NCBI GenBank assembly: GCA_902506225.1
Contig: LR733345.1
Location: 930,001-994,000, forward strand
Source: Faucicola sp902506225
Lineage (GTDB): Bacteria > Pseudomonadota > Gammaproteobacteria > Pseudomonadales > Moraxellaceae
Reading direction: 5' to 3'
Length of the DNA stretch: 64,000 nt
Below, piece by piece: positions 51,569 through 60,768 of the stretch; positions within the stretch are counted from its first letter, which is position 1, and every line of letters starts with the position of its first letter. A program made the translations under genes and the position numbers. The notes below the pieces were generated by a model. The model searched no databases and was not told where the DNA came from. It saw nothing but the letters and a program-made list of their open reading frames with translations.

Positions 51569-52026
51569 GCTTTCCTCAACACTTTATCATGGTTTTTTTA
51601 ACTATTTTTTAGCGACTTGATTTTTTGATTACTCGGATAGATACCCCTAGTAAGGATATAAAGTAACGCTATGATAATCGATTAGCTGCTACGAAGTTAC
51701 AATGGTTTGTAACGCTAGTATCACAATTTGTAAGAACCGGTGCACACACTACCACACACGCTATATAGCCGTAAAAATGCGCTCGTTATAATCGTCCATG
51801 ATAATAATGCTGTAGAAAAAGTTACTAAAAGAAACATCATTCTACGTTTTGTCACCCAACTAAACCCTGCATTTTCTTATAATAAGTCATAACCAAAACA
51901 TGGCGTCTTTAACCAATAATTTTAGCTGCTGGCAGTAAGTTCTAAAGGCATTAAATTTTAAAGATGTTAGGTTTTAACTAAGTCTTAAGTGGTTTTCTTT
52001 ATTATTTTTAACAGGTAAAAAATTGA
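51569..52026. other. Intergenic region upstream of the PspC gene
   Basis: This 458-base AT-rich gap lies between the divergent NadR-like and PspC-like genes. A TATAAT at 51787-51792 has no convincing -35. I see no ORF, RNA structure or repeat that I can support. Confidence 0.5.
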
Positions 52027-52248
52027 ATGGCAAATAAACTGGTAAAACTTCATCGCTCTCAGAATCATCGTATGATTGCAGGTGTGATGGGGGGTATTGC
52101 AGAGTATTTAGGCTGGAATGTAACATTGGTGCGTTTGTTGTTTGTGATTATCTCAACTGCGAGTGTCGCAGTGCCAGGCATTTTGATATACATCGTGTTA
52201 TGGATTGTCATGCCAAATGCTACCCAAAGCTCCTATCGTGCGGTTTGA
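52027..52248 (+). CDS. PspC-domain small membrane protein
   Basis: This 73-residue protein is almost entirely a PspC domain. KLHRSQNHRMIAGVMGGIAEYLGWNVTLVRLLFV is the family's hallmark, followed by one or two membrane helices and LWIVMPNA. The family includes phage-shock and stress-linked membrane proteins. No psp genes are near, so its partner is unknown. A terminator follows about 110 bases downstream. Confidence 0.9.
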   Translation: MANKLVKLHRSQNHRMIAGVMGGIAEYLGWNVTLVRLLFVIISTASVAVPGILIYIVLWIVMPNATQSSYRAV

Positions 52249-52358
52249 TGGGTGTATAGGCGTATTTGTAGCCCAGCTAAACAATTAAAAAAAGAAATAT
52301 TATGAATAATAACAACTAGCTATAACAATAACTATAAACTTCTCCACTTTTCCTCCTG

Positions 52359-52390
52359 CCCAGATAATACATTATCTGGGTATTTTTTTA
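52359..52390 (+). terminator. Terminator of the PspC gene
   Basis: CCCAGATAAT pairs perfectly with ATTATCTGGG around AC, followed by TATTTTTTT. Confidence 0.85.
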
Positions 52391-52395
52391 ACCTA

Positions 52396-52427
52396 AAAAA
52401 AGCCTTAAGGAAATGCTTAAGGCTTTT
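52396..52427 (-). terminator. Terminator of the fumarase gene
   Basis: AAAAGCCTTAAG pairs with CTTAAGGCTTTT. On the minus strand it is followed by a T run. It lies 30 bases after the fumarase stop. Confidence 0.88.
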
Positions 52428-52456
52428 GTTCATATTAAAAATCTTGAAAAAATTGA

Positions 52457-53998
52457 CTAAGGCACAAAACGTACAGGCTCGGCAATCACTTGCTGGGCGC
52501 GTTCAGCGACTTTATCAAAGCGGTGGATACTGTTACCTTGGTTGTCCACAGCGACGGTCACAGGCATATCTTCTACTTCAAACTCATAAATCGCTTCCAT
52601 ACCTAGCTCTGGGAAGGCAAGTACTTTAGCGCCTTTGATAGCTTTCGATACCAAATAGGCGGCGCCGCCCACTGCAATGAGATAAATTGCGCCATGTTTG
52701 GCAATGACTTCACAGGTCGCAGGGCTACGCTCGGATTTACCAATCATCCCAATCAAGCCTTGATCCAAGATTGTGTCGGTGAATTTATCCATACGCGTTG
52801 AGGTAGTGGGACCTGCAGGACCGACCACTTCATCGCCCACTGCATCAACAGGACCGACATAATAAATAAAGCGATTTTGTAAATCAACGGGCAGCGCTTC
52901 GCCTTTGGCAAGCATATCGACCATGCGTTTGTGCGCGGCATCACGACCCGTTAAGATTTTACCACTAAGTAGTAAGGTATCACCGATGTTAAACTGACCT
53001 AAGGTTTCTTTGGTTAAGTCGTTAACATTGACTTTAATCACATCATCTGAGCCAAAGGACACTTCTGGACAATCTGATAGTGAAGGTACCGGCAAGGCTG
53101 CTTCACCTTGACCGTCTAGGGTAAAGTGAATATGACGAGTCGCCGCACAGTTTGGAATCATGGCAACGGCTTTGCTTGCGGCATGGGTAGGAAAGTCTAG
53201 TACTTTCACATCGAGTACCGTAGTCAAGCCGCCAAGACCTTGGGCGCCAACGCCAAGCTCGTTCACTTTGTCGTACATATTGAGACGTAAGCGCTCAACG
53301 CTATCAAGCTCGGCACCGCTTTGGGCTTTGGCTTGTAAATCATGGATATCGATGTGTTCCATGAGTGAGCGTTTGGCAAGCATCATGGCTTTTTCTGGTG
53401 TGCCGCCGACACCGATACCTAAAATACCAGGTGGACACCAACCTGCCCCCATTTGTGGAACGGTTTTTAACACCCATTCTTCAATCGAGTCTGAGGGGTT
53501 TAGCATCGCAAATTTTGCTTTGTTTTCTGAGCCGCCACCTTTTGCGGCACAAATCACATCAACTTTGTCACCCGGTACCACGCTCATGTGAACCACTGCT
53601 GGCGTGTTGTCTTTGGTGTTTTGACGTTTACTAATTGGGTCTACTAGGATAGATGCCCGTAATGGGTTGTCGGGATTGTTGTAAGCACGGCGTACCCCTT
53701 CATTAACCATGTCTTCAACGCTCATCTCAGTGTCACCCTCTAAGTCCCATTGCACGTTCATACCGATATCAAGGAACACCACCGCACTACCAGTATCTTG
53801 GCAAATCGGACGATGACCCATCGCTGACATACGGCTATTGGTGAGGATTTGCCCCATGGCGTTTTTGGCAGATTGGTTGGTTTCTTTTTGCCATGCTTCA
53901 TATACAGCATCAACGAAGTCTTTTGGGTGATAATAACTGATGTATTGAAAGGCGTTGGCGATAGAATTGATAAAGTCGTCTTTCTTGATGACGGTCAT
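52457..53998 (-). CDS. fumA: Class I fumarate hydratase (iron-sulfur)
   Basis: This enzyme interconverts fumarate and malate in the TCA cycle with a 4Fe-4S cluster. It is 513 residues and carries both the alpha and beta parts of class I fumarases. Cluster ligands are in RPICQDTGSAVVF, PNCAATRHIHF and SERSPATCEVIAKH. VGPAGPTTSTRMDKFT and GLGGLTTVLDVKVL are conserved active-site regions. ATG 53998 has AAAGGA upstream. It is a single-gene unit. The symbol is by family; fumB is equally possible. Confidence 0.93.
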   Translation of the reverse strand: MTVIKKDDFINSIANAFQYISYYHPKDFVDAVYEAWQKETNQSAKNAMGQILTNSRMSAMGHRPICQDTGSAVVFLDIGMNVQWDLEGDTEMSVEDMVNEGVRRAYNNPDNPLRASILVDPISKRQNTKDNTPAVVHMSVVPGDKVDVICAAKGGGSENKAKFAMLNPSDSIEEWVLKTVPQMGAGWCPPGILGIGVGGTPEKAMMLAKRSLMEHIDIHDLQAKAQSGAELDSVERLRLNMYDKVNELGVGAQGLGGLTTVLDVKVLDFPTHAASKAVAMIPNCAATRHIHFTLDGQGEAALPVPSLSDCPEVSFGSDDVIKVNVNDLTKETLGQFNIGDTLLLSGKILTGRDAAHKRMVDMLAKGEALPVDLQNRFIYYVGPVDAVGDEVVGPAGPTTSTRMDKFTDTILDQGLIGMIGKSERSPATCEVIAKHGAIYLIAVGGAAYLVSKAIKGAKVLAFPELGMEAIYEFEVEDMPVTVAVDNQGNSIHRFDKVAERAQQVIAEPVRFVP

Positions 53999-54148
53999 TG
54001 GCTAGTCCTTTTCACTGGCTAAATAGTGGCGCTATTATAGCATTGTCACTTGCTAGATTGGCAAACAAGATTGGCAAAAGGGCGCAGGAATAAGCGTTTT
54101 AAATGGTCAACCGCTAAAATTTTTATCCCGTTAAAAAATTATTAACAG

Positions 54149-54976
54149 TTAGTGGATAATACTTGGTAATGCAAGATTGAGTAATTGCATAAAACTGATA
54201 TGTAGCCAGCCATATATCGCCATAAATCCCACTATCAACACTACATAGCTTGCGGTGATGATTTTACCCTTTAACACAACTAAAGAAGGCGGGATGAATG
54301 GAGCAGTGCTGCCAGAGATGGGTTCATCGCCAAGCTGCTGCTGGCGGATAACGCGATACTGCATGACGTACACCATACCCAGCAAGCCACCTATAATTGC
54401 ACCGCCCACATGACTGGCATTATCGATACCGCCCACCAAAAAACCATAGCTCAAATTAATCGCCATCACTATCAATAACGAGCGAAAATTTAATGCAAAA
54501 TTATTGAATGATGTTTTGGTTAGCGCTGCCACCAATAGCGCCATCCCAATGCCCATGATACCACCTGACGCACCGGCACTAATAATCGGCGGCTCACCTG
54601 CCATCACACTATGCAAACCCAAAAAGTTATTGAGCAAATTGCCGCCAACCCCTGATAACAAAAACAACGCTAAAAAATTGACAGCGCCAAACATCCGCTC
54701 TGCCACTTGTCCAAAATAATATAAAGCAAACATATTAAACAGCAAATGCATAAAACCAATATGCAAAAACAAGCTGGTCACCAATCGCCACGGCGCTTCA
54801 CCCAGTGAAAAGGGTAAAAAATTGGCACCCCAAGCAATTAACGATTGGTTGGTGGGATTGGTCGGATTGACGCCAAAAAATAGCTGTAAGGCAAACACCC
54901 CAACACAAATTACTACCAACGCCAACGTGATAGGATAATGGTGTAAAGCTTGTTGGATTGGGGATTCAAATGCCAT
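54149..54976 (-). CDS. Rhomboid-family intramembrane serine protease
   Basis: This 275-residue membrane protein has six to seven helices. The active-site Ser is in ISAGASGGIMGIGMAL, the His in NASHVGGAIIGG, and the L1-loop WR in EAPWRLVTSLFLHIGFMHLLFNM. These make a complete rhomboid catalytic dyad. I use ATG 54976 with AAGG upstream; a longer frame is open but lacks support. A seventh helix after the catalytic His is likely. Substrates are unknown and no neighbour suggests one. Confidence 0.9.
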   Translation of the reverse strand: MAFESPIQQALHHYPITLALVVICVGVFALQLFFGVNPTNPTNQSLIAWGANFLPFSLGEAPWRLVTSLFLHIGFMHLLFNMFALYYFGQVAERMFGAVNFLALFLLSGVGGNLLNNFLGLHSVMAGEPPIISAGASGGIMGIGMALLVAALTKTSFNNFALNFRSLLIVMAINLSYGFLVGGIDNASHVGGAIIGGLLGMVYVMQYRVIRQQQLGDEPISGSTAPFIPPSLVVLKGKIITASYVVLIVGFMAIYGWLHISFMQLLNLALPSIIH

Positions 54977-55208
54977 AGCGCGCCTTATGTAAACCAATTT
55001 AAGTGTAAACCAATTTAAGCCAAAAGTTCAAAAGAAAAAAGCCTGTATAAAATCATTATCATCAATTCACAAATCGCAATTATAGTATGAAATGGTAACA
55101 ATGTTTTGCAAACTCGTTTGCTGAATGCAAAAAATGATAAGCTAAGCGGGCGGCATTTTCGCCAAATTTTTAGCATCATAAATACAAATCATAGATACAA
55201 AAGGATTT

Positions 55209-55889
55209 ATGATAAAACGCCAACCCAAACCGCTTGTCATTCTCATTCATGGCTTGCACATGCATGCCTGGGCGATGCAACCGCTTGCCAAAAAACTCAG
55301 CAAACTTGGCTATGAGTGTCACAGGTTTGGATATTTTAGCGTCGCGCATAATCTTGCCAACCATAGCCGCCGTTTGCACCGCTGGCTGACCAAACATGAA
55401 AAAGCGGATGTGCCCATTTATTTGGTCGGTCATAGTCTTGGTGGGCTGGTTATTCGAGACTTTTTGCAGCGCTACCCACAGTGGCAGATTACGCGCTGTG
55501 TCACACTTGGGACGCCGCATAATGGTAGCATCAGTGCCAATAACATCGTCAAAATCCTGCCCAAATTTGTCGGTCGCTCGTATCTGCAGGGGCTAGATGG
55601 CAATGCGCCGGCACTCAACGATGAAGTACAGCTAGGTAGTATTGCGGGGGTTCGTTCGGTGGGGCTTGGCAAAGTGGTATTACCCCGTAACCGTGAGCTT
55701 GCCAAGCTTGAGCCGCATCTGCAGCCCAATGACGGCACGGTATTTGTGCATGAAACCCAGCTTGCCGCTGCCAAAGACCATATCATCGTCAATGCGTCCC
55801 ATACGGGACTCCTGATAAATGATGAAGTGGCGATACAAATCCATCATTTTTTGCAACAAGGGCATTTTTTGCATCCAAAAAATTGTTGA
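55209..55889 (+). CDS. Alpha/beta hydrolase (lipase/esterase-like)
   Basis: This is a 226-residue cytoplasmic alpha/beta hydrolase. The oxyanion region is ILIHGLHMHAWAM, and the nucleophile elbow is LVGHSLGGLVI with Ser at about 72. The catalytic Asp is likely in PNDGTVFVHET and the His in NASHTGLLIN. It resembles PGAP1/lipase-like acyltransferases and esterases. No signal peptide is seen. It is a single gene after a terminator-free gap. The substrate is unknown. Confidence 0.85.
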   Translation: MIKRQPKPLVILIHGLHMHAWAMQPLAKKLSKLGYECHRFGYFSVAHNLANHSRRLHRWLTKHEKADVPIYLVGHSLGGLVIRDFLQRYPQWQITRCVTLGTPHNGSISANNIVKILPKFVGRSYLQGLDGNAPALNDEVQLGSIAGVRSVGLGKVVLPRNRELAKLEPHLQPNDGTVFVHETQLAAAKDHIIVNASHTGLLINDEVAIQIHHFLQQGHFLHPKNC

Positions 55890-56056
55890 GACAAAATAGT
55901 GTTAAAAAACTATTCATTCAACGTTTTTTTAAGAATTACGTTGGGGCAAAATGCTATAATCATCCAAAGTTTTTTAGGCGCTCTATTGAGCGATGATATA
56001 TTTAGCCATAATCCATTGAGCGATGGTCAGGCAAAGCTGTTGAAGAAGGTTAAGCG

Positions 56057-57259
56057 GTGTTGAAAGCAAGTGATGGGATGGGTTGTATGATGGGTCATAA
56101 GGTGCGTACAAATGTCAATGCGCAATCATCAGCCATCAGCGCTTTGTTAATTGCCTCGGTGAGTATATCGGGTGCGACCTTAACTGCCTGTAGTCCGTCA
56201 TCGACGCTGCCATCCACAACATCACAATCGGCTTCGACCACCGCTTCGAGCGCTAATGGCAATCATGCCAGTAATACCGATGCGACGCCAAATGCCAGTA
56301 TTGCGAGTGCGGCGGCTGCAGTGCCCAATCAACTCACGATTTACACCTCCATTGACAAAGCGGCGCTTGAGCCGTTATTAACTAGCTATGCTAAGCAAAT
56401 CAATGTGCCGATTCATATCGTGCAAGATGAGCCAATGTCAATTTTGGCACGGTTAAAAGCAGAAGGTGCCAATAGCCCTGCAGATGTGATTTTGACTGAA
56501 GATGCGGGTATTTTTAGTATCGCAGTCGAAGAGGGGCTGTTACAACCCTTTAATGCCGAAAAAGCAGTGGCGCATGTCCCAGAGCGTTACCGCGATCCTG
56601 ATGGCAATTGGATTGCGTTATCTAGCTACGCGCGTACCGCAGTGTATGATAGTCGTGTACTCCATAGCAATGATATCTCAAGCTATGCCGACTTGTCGAA
56701 ACCAAAATGGTCACAAAAACTGTGCCTAAGCCAAGGCAAATACATCCCTAACCAATCACTGGTGGTCAATCTCATCAATAATCTGGGCGATAAACGCACC
56801 CAAGAAGTGATGCAAGGCTGGCTTGCCAATCTAAGCGTGCCCGTGCTACTTGATGACAGTGAAGTGCTAAAGGCCATAGAAAGCGGTAAATGCCAAATCG
56901 GTCTGGTCAACAGCAACCACTACGGACGCTATCTGCAAGCGCACCCCGATACCCCGATTAAAATCAAATGGATCAATAAGGGCTACGGCGGCGTCAGTAC
57001 CAACATCACAGGGGTTGCCATTCCCCATGCCGCCAAGCACACCGAGTTGGCGCTGGGGCTGATTGAATGGCTGGCTGCCAAAGATCAGCAATCGCTGTAT
57101 GCCAGTTTAAGTAATACCTTTCCGATTGACCCCAATGCCGAAGCCTCAGTCTTACTCAAATCTTGGGGGGATATCGAAGTCAGCCCGATACCTGTGAGAT
57201 TTTATGGCGAAAGACAAGCGCTGGCAGTCGATTCAATGCAGCAAGCGGGTTATTACTAA
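56057..57259 (+). CDS. Iron(III)-type ABC substrate-binding lipoprotein
   Basis: This 400-residue binding protein has a long N-region and signal peptide ending in the lipobox ATLTAC (Cys at about residue 45), then a Ser/Thr/Ala-rich linker to about 90. The core (LTIYTSIDKAALEPLLTSYAKQ... VILTEDAGIF... WIALSSYARTAVYDSR) is of the FbpA/FutA family. GTG 56057 has AAGG upstream. No permease or ATPase gene is next to it, so it is an orphan component. It converges on cmoM, overlapping its end by four bases. Confidence 0.85.
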   Translation: MLKASDGMGCMMGHKVRTNVNAQSSAISALLIASVSISGATLTACSPSSTLPSTTSQSASTTASSANGNHASNTDATPNASIASAAAAVPNQLTIYTSIDKAALEPLLTSYAKQINVPIHIVQDEPMSILARLKAEGANSPADVILTEDAGIFSIAVEEGLLQPFNAEKAVAHVPERYRDPDGNWIALSSYARTAVYDSRVLHSNDISSYADLSKPKWSQKLCLSQGKYIPNQSLVVNLINNLGDKRTQEVMQGWLANLSVPVLLDDSEVLKAIESGKCQIGLVNSNHYGRYLQAHPDTPIKIKWINKGYGGVSTNITGVAIPHAAKHTELALGLIEWLAAKDQQSLYASLSNTFPIDPNAEASVLLKSWGDIEVSPIPVRFYGERQALAVDSMQQAGYY

Positions 57260-58047
57260 TTAGCTTTGCTCACCAAAAAATGCAAATAACGCCCTAGCCA
57301 TTTATATGGGTCTTGCCCGCTATAGGCGACTTCCATATCAATCACCGCTTGTGGATTGGTATGCCCACCACGCTTGAGCGGTGAGTAATCATGAAACACC
57401 CGTAACCCTGAGGTATGCAAGATTTGGTAATGATGGTCATTAATCCACGCAATCACCTCATCTTTTGCCACCGGGTGATTGGGCGTCAAACTGCCATTAT
57501 CAGCTTTGAAATCTTTGTTATGTAGTAGATTAAAATTGCCCATCACCAAGTTACGATACACAAAGCTGACAGGGTTATAAAAACACAGCGATAGCACCCC
57601 TTTTTCAGCCCCATCATCGACAAGCCACCGATCAAAAAAATCCATAATCAGTTTTGGCTCAGCAAGCCACTCAAGCACCGCATGGCACAGGATTAAATCA
57701 TATTTGCCCGTTAATTTATCATCCAATTGCTGATAAGGGCAGGTATGCCAGGTGATATTTTGTGCCGCCTCGCCTGCGTTTTGTTTGGCAATTTCAAGCA
57801 TATTGGCAGAGATGTCATTGATGGTGACGTCATGCCCGTCTTTGGCAAGTTCGATACTGATTTGCGCCAAGCCTGCACCAACATCCAATACGCGAAGGGG
57901 TCGGTTGTGTGTCTGTTGCCATGACTTTACCCAACCAAAGATATCATGACGCAGCACGGCAAGGCGAATTTCACCTTTTAAGCCGCCGTATATTTTTTTC
58001 TCAAAATGCGCGCTGATGTCATCAAAATTGCGGTCTTGGTTCATCAT
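57256..58047 (-). CDS. cmoM: tRNA 5-carboxymethoxyuridine methyltransferase
   Basis: CmoM methylates cmo5U to mcmo5U at tRNA position 34. The opening MNQDRNFDDISAHFEKKIYGGLKGEIR is characteristic. The SAM motif I is VLDVGAGLAQISIELA (about 54-69), followed by an acidic motif II and the LILCHAVLEWLAEP post-motif. It is 263 residues. Its start overlaps the smpB stop by four bases, so the two are translationally coupled. It converges on the binding-protein gene. Confidence 0.94.
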   Translation of the reverse strand: MMNQDRNFDDISAHFEKKIYGGLKGEIRLAVLRHDIFGWVKSWQQTHNRPLRVLDVGAGLAQISIELAKDGHDVTINDISANMLEIAKQNAGEAAQNITWHTCPYQQLDDKLTGKYDLILCHAVLEWLAEPKLIMDFFDRWLVDDGAEKGVLSLCFYNPVSFVYRNLVMGNFNLLHNKDFKADNGSLTPNHPVAKDEVIAWINDHHYQILHTSGLRVFHDYSPLKRGGHTNPQAVIDMEVAYSGQDPYKWLGRYLHFLVSKAN

Positions 58048-58514
58048 ACAAGATTTTTCAGTCCGCGTTGTTTTTCGCGTTGATAGTCACGCTCTTTTAA
58101 GGTGGCGCGTTTATCGTGCAGTTTTTTACCTTTTGCCAAAGCAATTTCGCATTTGACGCGGCCATGACTCCAGTACACTTTGAGCGCGACACAGGTATGA
58201 CCTTTTTGGTTGACCATGCCAAAGAGCTTATCAATCTCGCGGCGGTGCAGCAGCAGCTTACGGGTGCGAAGGGGGTCAGCGACAATGTGAGTCGATGCCG
58301 ATAGCAGCGGCTGAATGTGCGCGCCAAACAAAAAGGCTTCACCATCTCTAAAAATCACATAGCTTTCGGTGATACGCATTTTACCCGCACGGATGGATTT
58401 GACTTCCCAGCCGAGTAGCTCAAGCCCCGCTTCAAAGCTTTCTTCAATAAAATATTCGTGACGTGCTTTTTTGTTGCTAGCAATCAGGCTAGGCATTTTT
58501 GGTTTTTTAGTCAT
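58044..58514 (-). CDS. smpB: SsrA-binding protein SmpB
   Basis: SmpB carries tmRNA to stalled ribosomes in trans-translation. It is 156 residues, full length. KKARHEYFIEESFEAGLELLGWEVKSIR at the N-terminus, HIQPL and the basic C-terminal tail (KKLHDKRATLKERDYQREKQR) are family hallmarks. AAGGAAACC precedes the ATG. The tmRNA gene is not next to it in this window. cmoM follows with a four-base overlap. Confidence 0.97.
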   Translation of the reverse strand: MTKKPKMPSLIASNKKARHEYFIEESFEAGLELLGWEVKSIRAGKMRITESYVIFRDGEAFLFGAHIQPLLSASTHIVADPLRTRKLLLHRREIDKLFGMVNQKGHTCVALKVYWSHGRVKCEIALAKGKKLHDKRATLKERDYQREKQRGLKNLV

Positions 58515-58948
58515 TTAGGTTTCCTTGCTGCAGCATCGCGGACATACCCAATGCTGCACAGCGTGTGTTAATCATCTTATTGCCATAATCTTATTACAAG
58601 AGTCGTGTTACATAAATCAGTATGACAAGCCGTTTAATATGGCGATAAATCCCAATAAATCAATTCATAGATTTTGATTACTAAATTTAAGTTTTTGATT
58701 ACTGGGGTTTGGATTACTAAGTTTTTGATTGCTAGGTTTTTGATTATTATCCTTTACCCTAAATTTTAATTAAGCTTTGGGTAAAATGCTGCAAAGCTGT
58801 CATGATAACACGCTAAACACAAATTGATAGTGAGATTTGATTGTTAATTGGGGTCAAATTTTGCTAGGATTAGCAACAAACTAGCAATCTTTGTTTTAGC
58901 CGTATTGTTAGCACCAAATAGCGCATTATTTATCATAAAGAGACAGCC
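58515..58948. other. Intergenic region with degenerate repeats
   Basis: This 434-base divergent gap lies between smpB and coaD. It holds a five-copy degenerate repeat (58669-58752) and is otherwise AT-rich. No tmRNA, tRNA or ORF was recognised. Confidence 0.6.
58669..58752. repeat. Five degenerate copies of a TTTTTGATTACTA unit
   Basis: AGATTTTGATTACTAAATTTAA, GTTTTTGATTACTGGGG, TTTGGATTACTAA, GTTTTTGATTGCTAG and GTTTTTGATTATTATCC follow each other with unit lengths of 13-22. The array is between the divergent smpB and coaD genes. Confidence 0.85.
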
Positions 58949-59473
58949 ATGTCAGCAGCCAGCCAGCCATTTACCAATCACTATACCAAAATTATTTATC
59001 CTGGCACGTTTGACCCGATTACCAAAGGGCACCTTGATTTGATTAAGCGCGCTTGCCGCCTGTTTGATGAGGTGATTGTCGCGGTGGCGATTGGGCATCA
59101 TAAAAAACCGCTATTTACTTTAGAGGAACGGATTGGATTGGTAGAAAAAGCCTGTCATGATAAAGGCTTGAGCAATATATCTGTGATTGGCTTTGATGGG
59201 TTGTTGGTGGATTTGGCAAAGAATCAACAAGCCACAGGTGTACTGCGTGGATTGCGGGCGATGTCAGATTTTGAGTATGAATTTCAGCTTGCCAATCTCA
59301 ATCGTGAACTAGACCCAAACTTTGAAGCGGTGTTTTTGACGCCATCGCAGCAATATTCTTTTATCTCCTCAACGCTGGTGCGCGAAATTGGCAAGTTAGA
59401 TGGTGATGTCAGTAAATTTGTACCGCCATGTGTCGAAGAGGCTTTTGAACGAAAAAAACAACAGGGTTGGTAA
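58949..59473 (+). CDS. coaD: Phosphopantetheine adenylyltransferase
   Basis: CoaD makes dephospho-CoA from 4'-phosphopantetheine and ATP. It is 174 residues with a 10-residue N-terminal extension. IYPGTFDPITKGHLDLIKRA holds the (T/H)xGH nucleotidyltransferase motif. RGLRAMSDFEYEFQLANLNREL and YSFISSTLVREIGKLDGDVS are typical of the family. A ferredoxin gene follows 43 bases downstream, the usual neighbour in gammaproteobacteria. Confidence 0.97.
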   Translation: MSAASQPFTNHYTKIIYPGTFDPITKGHLDLIKRACRLFDEVIVAVAIGHHKKPLFTLEERIGLVEKACHDKGLSNISVIGFDGLLVDLAKNQQATGVLRGLRAMSDFEYEFQLANLNRELDPNFEAVFLTPSQQYSFISSTLVREIGKLDGDVSKFVPPCVEEAFERKKQQGW

Positions 59474-59516
59474 GTCGTGGTAAAATAAACGTTTCTTGGT
59501 AAACGTTTTAAAAGCT

Positions 59517-59780
59517 ATGGCATTAATAATCACTGATGAATGTATCAACTGCGATGTCTGCGAGCCACTTTGCCCCAACGATGCGATTTATGTGGGCGAG
59601 TTGATTTATGAAATTGACCCTGCGCTGTGTACCGAGTGTGTCGGTCATTTTGATGAGCCGCAGTGTTCGCTGTTTTGTCCTGTACCTGATTGTATCCCAA
59701 AAGATCCCAACTATCTGGAGACGCCAGCGCAGTTAATGCTCAAATTTGAGCGCCTCACCCAAACTAAAACCAGTCAATAA
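59517..59780 (+). CDS. YfhL-like 2[4Fe-4S] ferredoxin
   Basis: This 87-residue ferredoxin begins at ATG 59517 by comparison with the family (MALIITDECINCDVCEPLCP). A TTG start seven codons upstream is rejected. Two cluster motifs are seen: CxxCxxxCP near residues 9-18, then CTECVGHFDEPQCSLFCPVPDC with the insertion typical of YfhL/FdxA-like proteins. It donates electrons to an unknown partner. It follows coaD and is followed by a thioesterase. Confidence 0.92.
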   Translation: MALIITDECINCDVCEPLCPNDAIYVGELIYEIDPALCTECVGHFDEPQCSLFCPVPDCIPKDPNYLETPAQLMLKFERLTQTKTSQ

Positions 59781-59840
59781 ATTTTTATAACCGCTATTTT
59801 TAATAACGTCGATTTTTAACAAAGCTATTGTAGATAAGGA

Positions 59841-60260
59841 ATGTCTATGCCCGCCAATAAAGCTGAACTGAGTGCTTTTCTGAAGCAATCTTTCCCCCAA
59901 GCCAACTGCCATATCGAATCGGTGGGCAACGGTCAAGCCATTGTGTCGCATCCTATCGGTGATGATGAGTTACGACCCGGTGGCACGGTATCAGGGCCTG
60001 TGATGATGAAAGTGGCTGATGTTGCGCTATATGTGGCTATTTTGGGTGAAATCGGTATCGTCCCATTGGCAGTGACTACCAATCTTAACGTGTCTTTTCT
60101 GCGAAAACCCTCTGCACAAGCCAACCTTATCGCCAAATGCCAGCTTATCAAAGTAGGGCGCACGCTTGCGGTAGGCGATGTATTGATTTACTCAGAAGGT
60201 GATGACAGACCTGTAGCGCATGCAGTCGGTACGTATGCGTTGCCTGCTGACCGTGACTAA
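59841..60260 (+). CDS. PaaI-type hotdog thioesterase
   Basis: This 139-residue single-hotdog protein resembles the PaaI/YiiD thioesterase branch. DELRPGGTVSGPVMMKVADVALYVAI contains the catalytic Asp of the family in the central helix, and VTTNLNVSFLRKPSAQANLIAKCQLIKVGRTLAVGDVLIY is the core sheet. ATG 59841 is preceded by AAGGAA. The acyl-CoA substrate is unknown. The rnpB promoter overlaps its 3' end. Confidence 0.85.
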   Translation: MSMPANKAELSAFLKQSFPQANCHIESVGNGQAIVSHPIGDDELRPGGTVSGPVMMKVADVALYVAILGEIGIVPLAVTTNLNVSFLRKPSAQANLIAKCQLIKVGRTLAVGDVLIYSEGDDRPVAHAVGTYALPADRD

Positions 60261-60281
60261 ATAGATAAAGCCTGTTATAAT
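60253..60281 (+). promoter_or_regulatory. Promoter of the RNase P RNA gene
   Basis: GTGACT (60253-60258) and a perfect TATAAT (60276-60281) are 17 bases apart. The -35 overlaps the end of the thioesterase gene. The predicted start is near 60288. Confidence 0.7.
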
Positions 60282-60287
60282 GCTTGC

Positions 60288-60642
60288 CTTGGCAGACCAG
60301 ACGAACGCTGCTTACTCCTGTTTACAGTGGGTAAGGGGAGGAAAGTCCGGGCTACACAGGGCAGAGTGCCAGCTAACGGCTGGGGGGCGTAAGCCTACGA
60401 CAAGTGCAGCAGAGAGTAGACCGCCTTAGCAATAAGGTAAGGGTGAAAGGGTGGGGTAAGAGCCCACCGCATGACTGGTAACAGTTTATGGCAAGGTAAA
60501 CTCCACTCGTAGCAAGACCAAATAGGTGTCCGTATGGCGTTGCCCGCGTTGGACACGGGTAGGTTGCTTGAGCGTATTGGTAACGATACGCCTAGATGAA
60601 TGTTCGTCCTAGACAGAACCCGGCTTATCGGTTTGCCATGCT
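60288..60642 (+). ncRNA. rnpB: RNase P RNA (class A)
   Basis: The RNA subunit of RNase P matures tRNA 5' ends. P1 pairs GGCAGACC (60291-60298) with GGTTTGCC (60630-60637). Universal elements are seen: GAGGAAAGTCCGGGC (CR-I/P4 left), the GGGTGAAAGGGTG and AGAGCCCACCGC regions, and AGACAGAACCCGGCTTATCG near the 3' end (P4 right, CR-V). Length is about 350 nt, normal for type A. A terminator follows. Confidence 0.97.
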
Positions 60643-60654
60643 TATTTTAATCAG

Positions 60655-60679
60655 CCTATTGTTATCAATAGGTTTTTTA
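60655..60679 (+). terminator. Terminator of rnpB
   Basis: CCTATTG pairs with CAATAGG around TTAT, followed by TTTTTT. Confidence 0.9.
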
Positions 60680-60768
60680 TTTTTGTGGATGACAATAATA
60701 CCGTTTTAACCCCATAATTATCATAAAGCGTGAAGCTAGCTTAATCTCCCGATTTAGTAGATTTGAGA

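Noticed and set aside
51569..52026. Riboswitch or small RNA upstream of the PspC gene
   Set aside because: No conserved riboswitch core or stable hairpin with a T run could be found by eye.
55890..55960. Terminator after the alpha/beta hydrolase
   Set aside because: AATAGT/ACTATT is a weak AT stem without a proper T run directly behind it.
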